Source of the DNA: an uncultured Lachnospiraceae bacterium
Lineage (GTDB): Bacteria; Bacillota; Clostridia; Lachnospirales; Lachnospiraceae
Direction of reading: 5' to 3'
Assembly: GCA_910577645.1 (NCBI GenBank)
Contig: CAJTOL010000004.1
Span: forward strand, 129,100 to 193,099
DNA length: 64,000 bases
Of the stretch, positions 43,588 to 52,858 are shown in pieces. Made by a program: the position numbers and the translations under genes. Position 1 is the first letter of the stretch, and each line of letters opens with the position of its first letter. Under the pieces are notes generated by a model that worked only from the letters and a program-made list of their open reading frames with translations, had not been told where the DNA came from and made no database searches.

Positions 43588-44052
43588 TCAATCACCGGTC
43601 CACACAGGTATGGATTTATCAATATTATAATCCACAAAATGGTATACCTTCCAGGCCAAAATCTCATACCCTGTCTCTTCTTTCCGGTTTGTTTTCAATT
43701 CTATATGGAGCATCTGTCCATAAAGCATCTCTATATCTGTCTGGACAATGCCGGTTTCCTCCTGATAAAAACTGCCTAATTCTTCTTTTACCAGCCGCCG
43801 GTACTCTTCCTCATCAGCCGCCTGGCTGCAGCGGGACAATGCTTCCTCCACCATGGCCACGAACTCCACTGCCCGGCTGTCGGCTTCATAGTATCCTTTG
43901 ACGGACTCCGCATTTTTCCGGGCAAGTTTCCAGTCGCTGGCTGCGCTGCTTAAAGAGAGAAGCCCAAAAATTGTCAGACATAAAATAATAAATATTAAAA
44001 TCAGGGACGACGTACCGATACCCATCCGTCCGCCCCATTGTTTTTCATTCAT
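43588..44052 (-). CDS. Pilin-like small membrane protein 1
   Basis: 154 residues. A short hydrophilic N-terminus (MNEKQWGGRMGIG) leads into one hydrophobic helix (about 13-36), followed by a charged helical region and a small extracellular domain. This is the layout of type IV pilins and pseudopilins, but the usual processing site with Phe at +1 and Glu at +5 is missing. The start at 44052 is preferred over 44127 because it avoids a long overlap with the upstream gene and has AGGAAT before it. It lies between the next pilin-like gene and pilT. No family is recognised. Confidence 0.7.
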   Translation of the reverse strand: MNEKQWGGRMGIGTSSLILIFIILCLTIFGLLSLSSAASDWKLARKNAESVKGYYEADSRAVEFVAMVEEALSRCSQAADEEEYRRLVKEELGSFYQEETGIVQTDIEMLYGQMLHIELKTNRKEETGYEILAWKVYHFVDYNIDKSIPVWTGD

Positions 44053-44077
44053 ATTCCTGTTCCCTTCCGCGCCTGCC

Positions 44078-44500
44078 TTAATGGCGGCCAATCTTCCTGG
44101 TATCCAGCTCAAATAGCTCCCTGTCATCCTTAAGGCGCCGGATCCGGATCTGCGCCTCTTTTACCAGCCCATCTCCTGCCAGGCTTATCTCTCCCCGGTA
44201 ATCCGCCGCCTTCTCATCCTCCACAGGATTCCACCGGCTGTCCCAACAGATGATTCCTGATTCCCCGTCTTTTGACATTAGAAACCGTATCTCAAGCCCC
44301 TCTTCATCCTCTGCTTTCCAGATTTCGGCCACACTCTCTGCCGCCAGGGAGGCGTAATTGGTGTCCTTAGCCAAACAGCTTAAAGAATTGGCTTTCACAA
44401 ATGCCAGAATGCAGACGCTGGCACACAGAATAAAGAAACCTACCACTGCGATCATCTCCATGAGAAATACAGCAGTTCCCGAATCACTCCTATTCCTCAT
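44078..44500 (-). CDS. Pilin-like small membrane protein 2
   Basis: 140 residues. The N-terminus MRNRSDSGTAVFLMEMIAVVGFF has a glycine followed by a hydrophobic helix containing a glutamate, reminiscent of a class III or pseudopilin signal, though the glutamate is at +7 rather than +5. The rest is a small mixed domain with CLAKDTNYASLAAESVAEIW following the helix, and two cysteines. It overlaps the preceding gene by 11 bases, so it is coupled to it. Minor pilin or pseudopilin is the best guess. Confidence 0.7.
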   Translation of the reverse strand: MRNRSDSGTAVFLMEMIAVVGFFILCASVCILAFVKANSLSCLAKDTNYASLAAESVAEIWKAEDEEGLEIRFLMSKDGESGIICWDSRWNPVEDEKAADYRGEISLAGDGLVKEAQIRIRRLKDDRELFELDTRKIGRH

Positions 44501-44984
44501 CCCGGCTACCTCCGCTTCTGATGTTTAGCAGCAGGCTGTTGGTCTCGGCTCCTGTCACCTGCACGTTGAGGACAGTATCCTCCTGGGTAAATGTCAGTCC
44601 CTGACATTCCATGATCTCCAGGCCGTCTTCCAACCCCAGCCCGCTGTCTTCGCTGGTGAATAATTCTCTGACTTCCCCGTCCTTATAATAAATCCATGTT
44701 ATAAATTTTCTTCCGTTAATTTCCTGAGACAATTCCAGCACCCGGGTATCCTCTATGTCCTTTACCGACACGCTTCCCGCCTGGTCTCCCTGCCTCACTT
44801 TGTTTGCCACATAGTTTAACACCACCTGGCCGGAATAGTTCTCCTGAATACGGCTGTTGATGTTTTCATAAACTTTCCCGCCAATAAGCACCGTAAACAG
44901 CGCACACAACACAAATACTAAAAACAGCAGCATTGTGAAAAGGAGATTAACTGTCTGGCCTTTCTGCTGTATTTGCCTTTTCAA
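44490..44984 (-). CDS. DUF4860-like pilin-associated membrane protein
   Basis: 164 residues with an N-terminal hydrophobic segment (about 12-36) after MKRQIQQKGQTVN, and an outer domain with the segment EITWIYYKDGEVRELF-like near 95. It resembles DUF4860 proteins found beside type II secretion or type IV pilus genes of Clostridia; that match is from memory. It lies between two pilin-like genes and overlaps the next by 11 bases. Probably a minor pilin or assembly component. Confidence 0.7.
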   Translation of the reverse strand: MKRQIQQKGQTVNLLFTMLLFLVFVLCALFTVLIGGKVYENINSRIQENYSGQVVLNYVANKVRQGDQAGSVSVKDIEDTRVLELSQEINGRKFITWIYYKDGEVRELFTSEDSGLGLEDGLEIMECQGLTFTQEDTVLNVQVTGAETNSLLLNIRSGGSRDEE

Positions 44985-45014
44985 ATAGCTTCACCTCCTG
45001 AAAATGCTTCGCAT

Positions 45015-45350
45015 TTACCTTCCTCTTTTTTCAGTCACGGGAATGACTGTGATGTTGGGCATGATGTTGGAGGCAAAGCCTTCATAGAATACGTTAAACC
45101 GGTTCCGGTCAATGCGGATTCCATAATTTTCTTCCAGGTACTGGACAGAAGGCGGATACCTTCCCTCAATAGCATAACACTGGACAGAGGCTCTGGCAAT
45201 AGCGCTCTGCAGAGTCTCCGTTCCTTCCTGGTTCATCCGGTTGGACATAGACGCCACTCCATTTAAGAAGACTCCCACTACAACACCGAAAACTGCGGCT
45301 GATACCAGACAGCCTTTTACCATATTCCAACTATTTTTCAACCGTTTCAT
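45015..45350 (-). CDS. Pilin-like small membrane protein 3
   Basis: 111 residues with a basic N-terminus (MKRLKNSWNMVKG), one hydrophobic helix (about 14-34) and a small domain with AIARASVQCYAIEGRYPPSVQYLEENYGI. The pattern of a long N-terminal helix followed by YAxEGxYPPS is typical of pilins and of GspG-like pseudopilins, so this may be the major subunit. The ATG at 45350 with AGGTGG before it is preferred over the GTG at 45359. It follows the platform-protein gene after 12 bases. Confidence 0.75.
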   Translation of the reverse strand: MKRLKNSWNMVKGCLVSAAVFGVVVGVFLNGVASMSNRMNQEGTETLQSAIARASVQCYAIEGRYPPSVQYLEENYGIRIDRNRFNVFYEGFASNIMPNITVIPVTEKRGR

Positions 45351-45362
45351 TATTCCCACCTA

Positions 45363-46415
45363 TTATCCTATGGTTGACAATATGCCTACCAGGGGAAGCA
45401 TTACAGACAGAAGCACCAGGCCCACGGACACGGCCAGCACTGCCACTATCGTAGGCTCCAGTCTGGAGATGATATTGTCAATTGACGCATCCGCCTCTTC
45501 CTCATATCCCCGGGAAATATCTTCCATCACACTGTCCAGCCGCCCGCTTCGGTTGCCTACCTTGATCATCTGAATCTGGAAGCCATTAAACAGCCCTGAT
45601 TCTTTCATTGCCTCATCATAGCCTTTACCTGTCTCCAGATCATCTTTACACTTTGCCAGATATTCCTGAATCCTGCTATTGTCAACCAATTCTTCAGCCA
45701 GCTCAATTCCTTTTTCCAGTTCCAGGCCGCTTTTTAAGGTCAGGGCAAGAACTGCGCTGCACCGTCTCTTCGCCGCCAGAAGGGCTGTCTTATTAGACCG
45801 TTTGAACTTTTCCATCATATTCTCTAACAGATGGACCTTTTTGCCGAATTTCGATGCTATGTACAATCCCAGCACTGCCACTGCCGTTACTGCCGCCGCG
45901 CCTAAGGCTATCCCGCTGAAAACGCCTCCCAGCCGGATTGCCGTCTGGGATACAGGAGATATCTGGGTTCCCAGCTGTTCATAAACTTCCTCAAAAATAG
46001 GCATAACTTTGGTAAACAGCACAAACAGCACAACCAAAAGCATAAGGACCATCATAATGGGATATGTGACAGCATTGCGGATGTTTCGGATCATCCTGTC
46101 CTCTTTGTCATAATACACGGACAGGGACTCCATCATCTGATCCAGGGTTCCCGTCTGATCCCCCAGTTTTGCCATCTTAATCACATAATCCGGAAAACTT
46201 CCTGTCTTTTCCAAAGCTTGAAAAACCGGCTCTCCCAATTCTATCTCATCTGCTAAAAAAAGCAGCTGTTTCTTCTCGTCCTCATTTGCCCCATCCTCTG
46301 CCATAATCCGCAGTCCTTCATCCAGGGGGACCGCTGCTTTTAAAAGAAGGGACACCTGAAGACAGAACGCAGAAAGTTCCCGGTATGTATACTTCTGCTC
46401 TGTTTTCTTACTCAT
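45363..46415 (-). CDS. pilC: Type II secretion / type IV pilus platform protein, GspF/PilC family
   Basis: 350 residues with two related halves of the T2SSF domain (about 15-135 and 215-335) and three membrane segments, near 110-135, 160-185 and 320-345. It is the inner-membrane platform on which pilins are assembled. The frame extends 53 codons further to 46574 but overlaps the upstream gene; AAAGGAGACAG precedes the ATG at 46415. It lies between the transglutaminase-like gene and the pilin-like genes. Confidence 0.88.
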   Translation of the reverse strand: MSKKTEQKYTYRELSAFCLQVSLLLKAAVPLDEGLRIMAEDGANEDEKKQLLFLADEIELGEPVFQALEKTGSFPDYVIKMAKLGDQTGTLDQMMESLSVYYDKEDRMIRNIRNAVTYPIMMVLMLLVVLFVLFTKVMPIFEEVYEQLGTQISPVSQTAIRLGGVFSGIALGAAAVTAVAVLGLYIASKFGKKVHLLENMMEKFKRSNKTALLAAKRRCSAVLALTLKSGLELEKGIELAEELVDNSRIQEYLAKCKDDLETGKGYDEAMKESGLFNGFQIQMIKVGNRSGRLDSVMEDISRGYEEEADASIDNIISRLEPTIVAVLAVSVGLVLLSVMLPLVGILSTIG

Positions 46416-46437
46416 GAATCTGTCTCCTTTAATAACT

Positions 46438-47445
46438 TTAATAACAGTATTTTTGCTGGTAGTTGGCTCCGTCGCCGATATACTGCTTAATGGAATCACT
46501 CTGCCCCCCTGTGGAAGCAAATGTGGGGTCCGCCAAAGACCAGTTGGTTCCGTCAAAGTAAATATAATTGTCAATCCAGCCTACGCCGTCAATGTACACG
46601 TTTACCCAAGCATGGTAAGCATCGCCTGTGTAACCCACCACAAGCTTGGCGGGAATGTCCTGGGATCGGAGCATGGATACCATAAGGGCCGCATAATCAA
46701 AACAGATCCCTTTCCCTTCCGCCAAAACCTTATCTACATCCGGAAGATATCCGCTCTCAACAGTTTCCGCTTTTACCTTATCATAGGTCAGGTTGTTAAT
46801 CACATAGTCGTATACCGCGTCAACTATACCCAAATCGTCTTCTGCGCCGGCTGCCAGCTGGGCGCCTTTTTGTACCGCAGTACTCTCCTTGGAAAAGTTT
46901 ACATACTGATTGGGATATAAAAATGGTTCAAACTGGTCTGCCAGAGATACCTGCACCTCCTGGCTGAATGCCTGTGAATATTGGTTTCCGTTTACATTTT
47001 CAAAGACTTTAACTTTGTATGTTCCGTTTCCCTCTGACAGAGGAAATACCTCATAAGCGTCCCTGGCATTTAAATCATAGGTGTATGTAAGATCTCCCTT
47101 AGATATCTGCACCTTAATCTTCTTGATGCTTCCCATATACTTGACCATCACGTAACCGTTCCGGACATTGGAGGCATCCACAGATACTGCATCATTGCCG
47201 TAAGTGACAGTTCCGGACGCTTTGGGAACGCGCACCAGGTTTTTCTGAGGTTTAGAATCCAGGGATACTCTGTTATCATCAATATTTGTCAGCACTTTTT
47301 CTGTCCCGGGAGGGGACTCTGATTCCATCTGCGATTCAACCGGCTCTTTCACCTGTCCGGCACCGGGAGCCGCTGCACATGCTCCTGTTCCCAGGGTCAG
47401 AGCCGCCGCCGCGCTTAGCAGCGGGATCCATCTCTTCCTTTTCAT
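46438..47445 (-). CDS. Exported transglutaminase-like protein
   Basis: 335 residues. A signal peptide (about 1-22, basic then hydrophobic) ends in LGTGACAAAP; the cysteine fits a lipobox only imperfectly. A beta-rich region follows (about 70-170). The C-terminal transglutaminase-like cysteine protease fold has C248 in GKGICFDYAALM, H278 in DAYHAWVNVYID and D306 in SLADPTF. Such domains crosslink, cleave or transfer on proteins or peptidoglycan peptides. Standing at the head of the pilus-like set and directly after the surface glycosylation genes, it might process pili or the cell wall; this is inference. Confidence 0.85.
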   Translation of the reverse strand: MKRKRWIPLLSAAAALTLGTGACAAAPGAGQVKEPVESQMESESPPGTEKVLTNIDDNRVSLDSKPQKNLVRVPKASGTVTYGNDAVSVDASNVRNGYVMVKYMGSIKKIKVQISKGDLTYTYDLNARDAYEVFPLSEGNGTYKVKVFENVNGNQYSQAFSQEVQVSLADQFEPFLYPNQYVNFSKESTAVQKGAQLAAGAEDDLGIVDAVYDYVINNLTYDKVKAETVESGYLPDVDKVLAEGKGICFDYAALMVSMLRSQDIPAKLVVGYTGDAYHAWVNVYIDGVGWIDNYIYFDGTNWSLADPTFASTGGQSDSIKQYIGDGANYQQKYCY

Positions 47446-47474
47446 AATCTTATCTCCTCCTTTTTGGTCTGCGC

Positions 47475-48407
47475 CTATGGCAGGTATTCCAGGCCTTCGA
47501 TGTTTTCATACATCTCTTTCTCGCAGTCAAACCAAAGGCCTGCATATAATGCTACATCTGAATATATCGGCTTATTTCTGTACATCCAAGGCTTTAAAAA
47601 TCCCATGTAGTGAATAATACAGGCATTATCCCGGATCTGCAGCGTTGCGTCTGCAAAGCGTTCCTCCTGGTTAATGGACGGATTATGCATATCCGGATAA
47701 CTGGCAAAGCGGACGATTCCTCTGGACAAGCACTCTGTATCTACCTTCCACCATTCCGGCGGCAAATTATATAAGGCCCAGGGGACAAATTTAACTTTAT
47801 CATAATACATAACATTTAATATATCTTGATCAGGGAATGGATAATGATTACCTTCTCTATAAAATGCGTCTAAAATATATCCGATACTATTCCTCTTTCT
47901 TAAATAGTTTAAATTCATCAGCATAAACCCAGCATTAAAATACCGGAAGTTATGAGGAATGGCAACTCTGTCCAATGTCGATTCGTAAGTCCCTCTTGCA
48001 TGCCCTTCAATGTCATCGCAAACCGCAAACGGGCATGTTTCACTCATAGGCGTCTCATAAACCTCTGTTAACTCCTTTTTTACCAACATATCTGCATCTA
48101 AGTACAAAATACGCTCCATATTCTGGGGCAGCATATTTACTGCCAAAATGCGGTAATAGGTTTCATAGGAAAACCGGCCCGGTTTTGATACCTTCGAAGC
48201 AAACTCCCCTCCTACATCAAGAAGGTGCAGTTTCTTTTGGTCAAAATGGAAAATTATCTTTTGTAATCTTTCTATGTCCTGCTGTCTCAGATCGTGGTAT
48301 GCCAAGTATATATCTACTTCTATATCCCTGTGGCTTCGGCAAAGGGAATACACCATTACTGATGTGGGCCCCATAAAATTTGTATTTGTAGCAATTAAAA
48401 TGTTCAT
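47475..48407 (-). CDS. GT8 family glycosyltransferase
   Basis: 310 residues of family GT8 (LgtC/GlyB-like), retaining transferases using UDP-sugars. The metal site DAD is in ILYLDADMLV near 100, PDQDILNVMYY near 200 and HYMGFLKPW near 270 completes the fold. The frame begins at 48422, but that ATG is inside GGGAGG, the ribosome binding site of the ATG at 48407. GT8 enzymes of this type extend the glycan on serine-rich repeat adhesins in streptococci, and its place directly after the accessory Sec glycosyltransferases fits this. Confidence 0.9.
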   Translation of the reverse strand: MNILIATNTNFMGPTSVMVYSLCRSHRDIEVDIYLAYHDLRQQDIERLQKIIFHFDQKKLHLLDVGGEFASKVSKPGRFSYETYYRILAVNMLPQNMERILYLDADMLVKKELTEVYETPMSETCPFAVCDDIEGHARGTYESTLDRVAIPHNFRYFNAGFMLMNLNYLRKRNSIGYILDAFYREGNHYPFPDQDILNVMYYDKVKFVPWALYNLPPEWWKVDTECLSRGIVRFASYPDMHNPSINQEERFADATLQIRDNACIIHYMGFLKPWMYRNKPIYSDVALYAGLWFDCEKEMYENIEGLEYLP

Positions 48408-48430
48408 GCTCGTCCCTCCCATTCAGCTCT

Positions 48431-50581
48431 TTATTTCATGTCTGCTATCTGCTTCAATAATGTCTTATACCCCTCATATCCCATTGTCCTTAAAAACAAT
48501 CCCAATTCACTCATGGCTAATTCTTTCAATAATCCGTGCCTTTCCTGATTTCCATGCTCTAAATAAAACAAAATAGATTTTTTATGATCCAAAAACTGTT
48601 CTTCCCTAAGCCTTCCCGACCATTTATCCACAAGGGAGCCTGTACAAACGCTTCTGTCGTATTCATAGGCGCAGTCGTTCAGATAGCATATGTTTTCCGC
48701 GTAGGACAGCACATAAGGCGTCCATGCTTCATCTTCAAATCTGATCTTCGGAAAGGGATGCCTCTTTACAAGAGAGGTACGGTACAATTTATTCCAAATC
48801 GCCGGCAATGCGTAGCCGTCGGAAATATGTGCTTTTAAAAATTCCTCAATTGATATGGCCGTATCTTCGTCTACCGGATAACAGATAATCGGATCATAGC
48901 CTCTGTTGTCAATTTGATAGGCAGATGTAACCGCAATGTCACATTGGTTCTTTACAGCAGAAGAATATAACCTTTTTACCATACCCGGACGAACCATATC
49001 ATCGCTATCTACAAATCCTGTATATTCTCCTTCTACATGGCTGATTCCCGTATTCCGCGCCATCTGGACTCCTCTGTTTTCCTGGCGGATTACTTTAATG
49101 TTTGTGTAGTTTTCCCTATACCAGGCAATGATCTCTGATGTACGATCCGTACTTCCGTCATCTACGATGACAATTTCCAAACTGTCAAAAGACTGCGCCA
49201 GTATGGTATCAATCGTCCTGCTAATCGACGTCTCTGCATTATACGCAGGAACCACCATACTAACCGAAGGTTTTTTGCAGGATTCTGCACTCAAATAAAC
49301 CGGCGCGGATTCCGCCACAACCATTTTCCCTTTCTGTGTATTGACATAGGCTTTCACGGTAAAGCCCTCTTCTTCCCTGTATCCTTTTATGAGAAAATAA
49401 TGCTGATAGCTGTTTTCTGTTTCTTCTATAAGCTGCCCGGATGAATCAAAGATTAGGAAACCATCCGGTTTCCCTGTCAGATCCCACGACAAAGCCAGAT
49501 TCTCTCCATAGGATTTCTTCAATGATGTCCCGGCAAATATGAAGCTGTCCAGACTGTAAATATCATCCGACTGTATCAATGGTTTTCCCAAATCCTCTCT
49601 AAAAAGCGCCCAAACAGCCTCAATTAAACATTTTTTTGTATAATAGCCATTTCTTATACCAGGTGCAAACTGTTCTACATGCCTGAGATATTCCTGATAT
49701 GTTGCTTCACCCATCATCTCAACCTGATTTACAGCTTCCTCCAGCGAATCTACTGCCAGCCCCAGATGGTTTTCCTCTATCAGCTTCCGGCAGGAAATTC
49801 CTGATGGGACAATCACCGGGATTCCCGCCGCCAAATACTGGCTCAAAGCATACGAATTACTATACCTCATATATTCATAGGATTGTTCATCGTGGTACCA
49901 TTCCAACCCAAATCCGCCCTTCGACAGCTCCATCAGCACTTGCTCTGGCTTTGACGCTTCCACTCTGTATACATTCCGCCCGTTTGCAGCCGTAGGGGAA
50001 TAAACTTTTAAGGGTATTTGGTAATTCCAGCCTGTAACGTAGGGAGCATCTCCGGCTCCTGCATAATGAATTTCTTTTCGAAACCCAGGGGAATCCAGAA
50101 AATTAAGATTGGCAGTATAGTCCCACATTTCCTGAACAATGAATTTCATCCCCGGCCGGATACCAGAATTCAGCAAAAGCTTCTTCATTTCATAAGAGGG
50201 AACAATCAAAGCCTCCGCCTGATTGTATAAGTCCACCGTCTCCCCCAGCATAAAGCGGCTTCCCCGAATCATCAGTGCTTCCAGGCTATGGATAAAAATG
50301 ATGACGCGGCCGCGGTACGCTTTAATGTGATCCACCAATGCCCGTTCAAACCCTAAACCATTCCAGGTATGAAATTGGCAAATGACAATATCTCCTGCCT
50401 GCATACCTGCGATAATCCCATCCTGTCTGACGTTTCGGTGTTCCAGACTTTCCCCCCTAGTATTATAATAATATATCCCCATTTCCCGAAATCCCAGCTG
50501 ATGGGCTATCTCTGCGGTCATATGCTGCATAGCCTGCATGGTATTGCCCATTGCATTCAATTTGGTAATATATAGATTCAT
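48431..50581 (-). CDS. Gtf3-like / GT2 fusion glycosyltransferase, copy 1
   Basis: 716 residues. Residues 1-335 match the Gtf3-like fold (MNLYITKLN start, DGIIAGMQAGDIVICQF, and SKGGFGLEWY with AAGIPVIVPSGIS late), the enzyme that adds the second sugar to glycosylated serine-rich adhesins. Residues of about 345-435 are a beta-rich module of unknown role. Residues 437-716 are a GT2 inverting transferase with VVPAYN, D474-D475 in VDDGSTD, and the metal-binding DSDD at 525-528. The fusion would add two sugars by one polypeptide. AGGAGGATAGT precedes the ATG. It is about 55-60 per cent identical by eye to the gene just upstream. Confidence 0.88.
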   Translation of the reverse strand: MNLYITKLNAMGNTMQAMQHMTAEIAHQLGFREMGIYYYNTRGESLEHRNVRQDGIIAGMQAGDIVICQFHTWNGLGFERALVDHIKAYRGRVIIFIHSLEALMIRGSRFMLGETVDLYNQAEALIVPSYEMKKLLLNSGIRPGMKFIVQEMWDYTANLNFLDSPGFRKEIHYAGAGDAPYVTGWNYQIPLKVYSPTAANGRNVYRVEASKPEQVLMELSKGGFGLEWYHDEQSYEYMRYSNSYALSQYLAAGIPVIVPSGISCRKLIEENHLGLAVDSLEEAVNQVEMMGEATYQEYLRHVEQFAPGIRNGYYTKKCLIEAVWALFREDLGKPLIQSDDIYSLDSFIFAGTSLKKSYGENLALSWDLTGKPDGFLIFDSSGQLIEETENSYQHYFLIKGYREEEGFTVKAYVNTQKGKMVVAESAPVYLSAESCKKPSVSMVVPAYNAETSISRTIDTILAQSFDSLEIVIVDDGSTDRTSEIIAWYRENYTNIKVIRQENRGVQMARNTGISHVEGEYTGFVDSDDMVRPGMVKRLYSSAVKNQCDIAVTSAYQIDNRGYDPIICYPVDEDTAISIEEFLKAHISDGYALPAIWNKLYRTSLVKRHPFPKIRFEDEAWTPYVLSYAENICYLNDCAYEYDRSVCTGSLVDKWSGRLREEQFLDHKKSILFYLEHGNQERHGLLKELAMSELGLFLRTMGYEGYKTLLKQIADMK

Positions 50582-50606
50582 ACTATCCTCCTCTTCTCCA
50601 GTCCCT

Positions 50607-52784
50607 TTATGTTGTCATGTTCTCAGAAAAATGAAATTTCTCAATTTCATTCTTCAGTTCCTGATACTTAAAATAGGAGAATGAATTTACAAATCCTTCC
50701 GCATATCCCTTAGCCAGCCGTTTTAATATATCTTTTCTTCTGGGATTCCCATTTTCAAGGAAAAACATAACGTAATCCCTGCGGTCTTCATACTGTTCTT
50801 CCATGCTTTTTCTACGAGCAGCATACACATATGTAACATCCCGCATAATTCTGTCATATTCATATAAGTGCTCATTTAGATAGCAAATCTTATCTGCATA
50901 TGATAAAATACACGGCATCCAGGCACTGTCCTCATAGGTTGTCTTGGGGATGGGGTGCTCTTTTACGAGGGAGCTGCGATACAATTTTCCCCAAACCACA
51001 GGATAAGCATATCTTAGATAATGTTCAAAAAATTCATCAATAGATACAGGAGTATCCTCTGCTATTTGGTAATCAGAAACTTCTTCATATCCTTCATTTG
51101 TCATCTGGTAAGCAGAACTCACGACAATGTCGCAATCATTTTTTACAATAGAATGATACAACTTCTCTATCATATCTGGCCTTATCATGTCATCACTGTC
51201 CATAAAGCCAAGATAATCCCCTGCCACCTGCCCTGTTCCCAGATTTCTGGCTATGGCTTGCCCGGCATTTGGCTGGTAAAGGCCTTTTACCTGGGGATAC
51301 CGTTCTTTGTACCAGTCAATAATTTCCTGGGTCTCATCGGTACTCCCGTCATTTACCACGATAAGTTCTAACTCCTGAAAGGACTGGGCCAATACCGTAT
51401 CAATACCCCTGGCAATAAAGTCTACCGCATTATAGGCAGGCACTACCACACTAACCAGAGCCTTCCCCGAATACTTCTCTTTTATATATGCCGCCTCTGA
51501 CTCTGCTGTAATCATTTTTCCTTTTACTGCTCTGATATAGGACTTCACCAAAAGCCGTATCCCCTTCGGCTGTTTTTTCAGCAGCAGGTAATGGCTCAGC
51601 CCATCACAAACCTCCCCTACTAGCCTCTTCGAATCCGCATCATAGATTAAAAACCCTTCCGCTTCTCCACGGAAAGTCCATGACAGAGCCAGGTTCCCTC
51701 CATAGGATTCGTTCAAGCACACATATTCAAAACAGCTTTCCTCCATGACACCAGCCACATCATTCGTCTCAGAATAAACGTACATATCCTTCCGCATCGC
51801 CATCTGAAGGGCGTCCACAATGCATTTCTTTGTAAAAAGCCCCTGCCGCAAAAGAGGAGCAAACCGCGATACAGCGGATACATACCCCTGGTATTCCTGC
51901 TCTGTCATGCTTTTTACTATCTCCACTGCCTCGTCCAGTGTATCCACTGGGATTCCCAGATGGTTTTCCTCGATCATACACTGGCTGGAAATCCCCCTGG
52001 GGACAATCACCGGCAGCCCTGCCGCCAGATAGGCGCTGAGTTTCATGGGACTGTTCACACACAGGTACCGGCGTCCGTATTCGCTGCCATACCACACCAG
52101 GCCAAATCCCCCTTTAGATAGTTCCAAAAGGAGAGGATCTGATGGCAGCCATTCTTTTCTTTGTACATTCTTCCCTGAACATTCCTGGTTGGAATATACA
52201 TTTAAAGGGATCTCATAATCCCAGGTATTAAGAAACGGGAATCTGTCCGGATTTCCTACAAAGTGGAGCTCCCTTTTCAGCTTTCCCGGATCTATGGAAT
52301 TCAGCTGGGTCGTATAGTCCTGGAGTTCCCGGACAATAAACCTTATCCCTGTCCGGATTCCCTGCTCTAATAAAAATTGTTTCATCCGGTAAGACGGGAC
52401 AATTAATACCTCCGCCTCATTATACAGCCCAATTGTATCCTGCAATGTATCTTTTTGATTTTCATCCATCATGGCCTCCAGATTATGGATAAGTATCATA
52501 ATCCGGCCTTGATAAGCTTTAATATGCCTTACCAACGCCCGCTCAAATTCCAGTCCATTTCCGGTTGGGAACTGGCATATCACTATGTCTCCGGCACTGA
52601 TTCCTGCAATAATCCCGTCAAATCTGCACCCGCGGTTTTCCGCGCTTTCCCCCTCTGTGTGGTACCGGTAAATTCCCATTTCCCGGATCCCTAAGGTATG
52701 GGCAATGTCGGCAGCTATATGCTGTGCATACTGCTGGGTGCTCATGAACCACATCCCATTCAGTTTTGTAATATATACATTCAC
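50607..52784 (-). CDS. Gtf3-like / GT2 fusion glycosyltransferase, copy 2
   Basis: 725 residues with the same three modules as the gene at 48431-50581: Gtf3-like (1 to about 340), beta-rich middle (about 350-445) and GT2 (about 447-725, with VVPAYN, VNDGSTDE and DSDD). Start is GTG at 52784 with GGAGGAAG upstream. The two copies lie 25 bases apart and arose by tandem duplication but have drifted, mainly in the C-terminal acceptor part, so they may add different sugars. It is located immediately after the small membrane protein gene at the end of the core accessory Sec genes. Confidence 0.88.
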   Translation of the reverse strand: MNVYITKLNGMWFMSTQQYAQHIAADIAHTLGIREMGIYRYHTEGESAENRGCRFDGIIAGISAGDIVICQFPTGNGLEFERALVRHIKAYQGRIMILIHNLEAMMDENQKDTLQDTIGLYNEAEVLIVPSYRMKQFLLEQGIRTGIRFIVRELQDYTTQLNSIDPGKLKRELHFVGNPDRFPFLNTWDYEIPLNVYSNQECSGKNVQRKEWLPSDPLLLELSKGGFGLVWYGSEYGRRYLCVNSPMKLSAYLAAGLPVIVPRGISSQCMIEENHLGIPVDTLDEAVEIVKSMTEQEYQGYVSAVSRFAPLLRQGLFTKKCIVDALQMAMRKDMYVYSETNDVAGVMEESCFEYVCLNESYGGNLALSWTFRGEAEGFLIYDADSKRLVGEVCDGLSHYLLLKKQPKGIRLLVKSYIRAVKGKMITAESEAAYIKEKYSGKALVSVVVPAYNAVDFIARGIDTVLAQSFQELELIVVNDGSTDETQEIIDWYKERYPQVKGLYQPNAGQAIARNLGTGQVAGDYLGFMDSDDMIRPDMIEKLYHSIVKNDCDIVVSSAYQMTNEGYEEVSDYQIAEDTPVSIDEFFEHYLRYAYPVVWGKLYRSSLVKEHPIPKTTYEDSAWMPCILSYADKICYLNEHLYEYDRIMRDVTYVYAARRKSMEEQYEDRRDYVMFFLENGNPRRKDILKRLAKGYAEGFVNSFSYFKYQELKNEIEKFHFSENMTT

Positions 52785-52858
52785 GAGATTACTTCCTCCT
52801 TCGGCCTACATATTCAGCTAAGGGGATGTCTCTTTTCAGTGAAACACCCCCATTCCCA

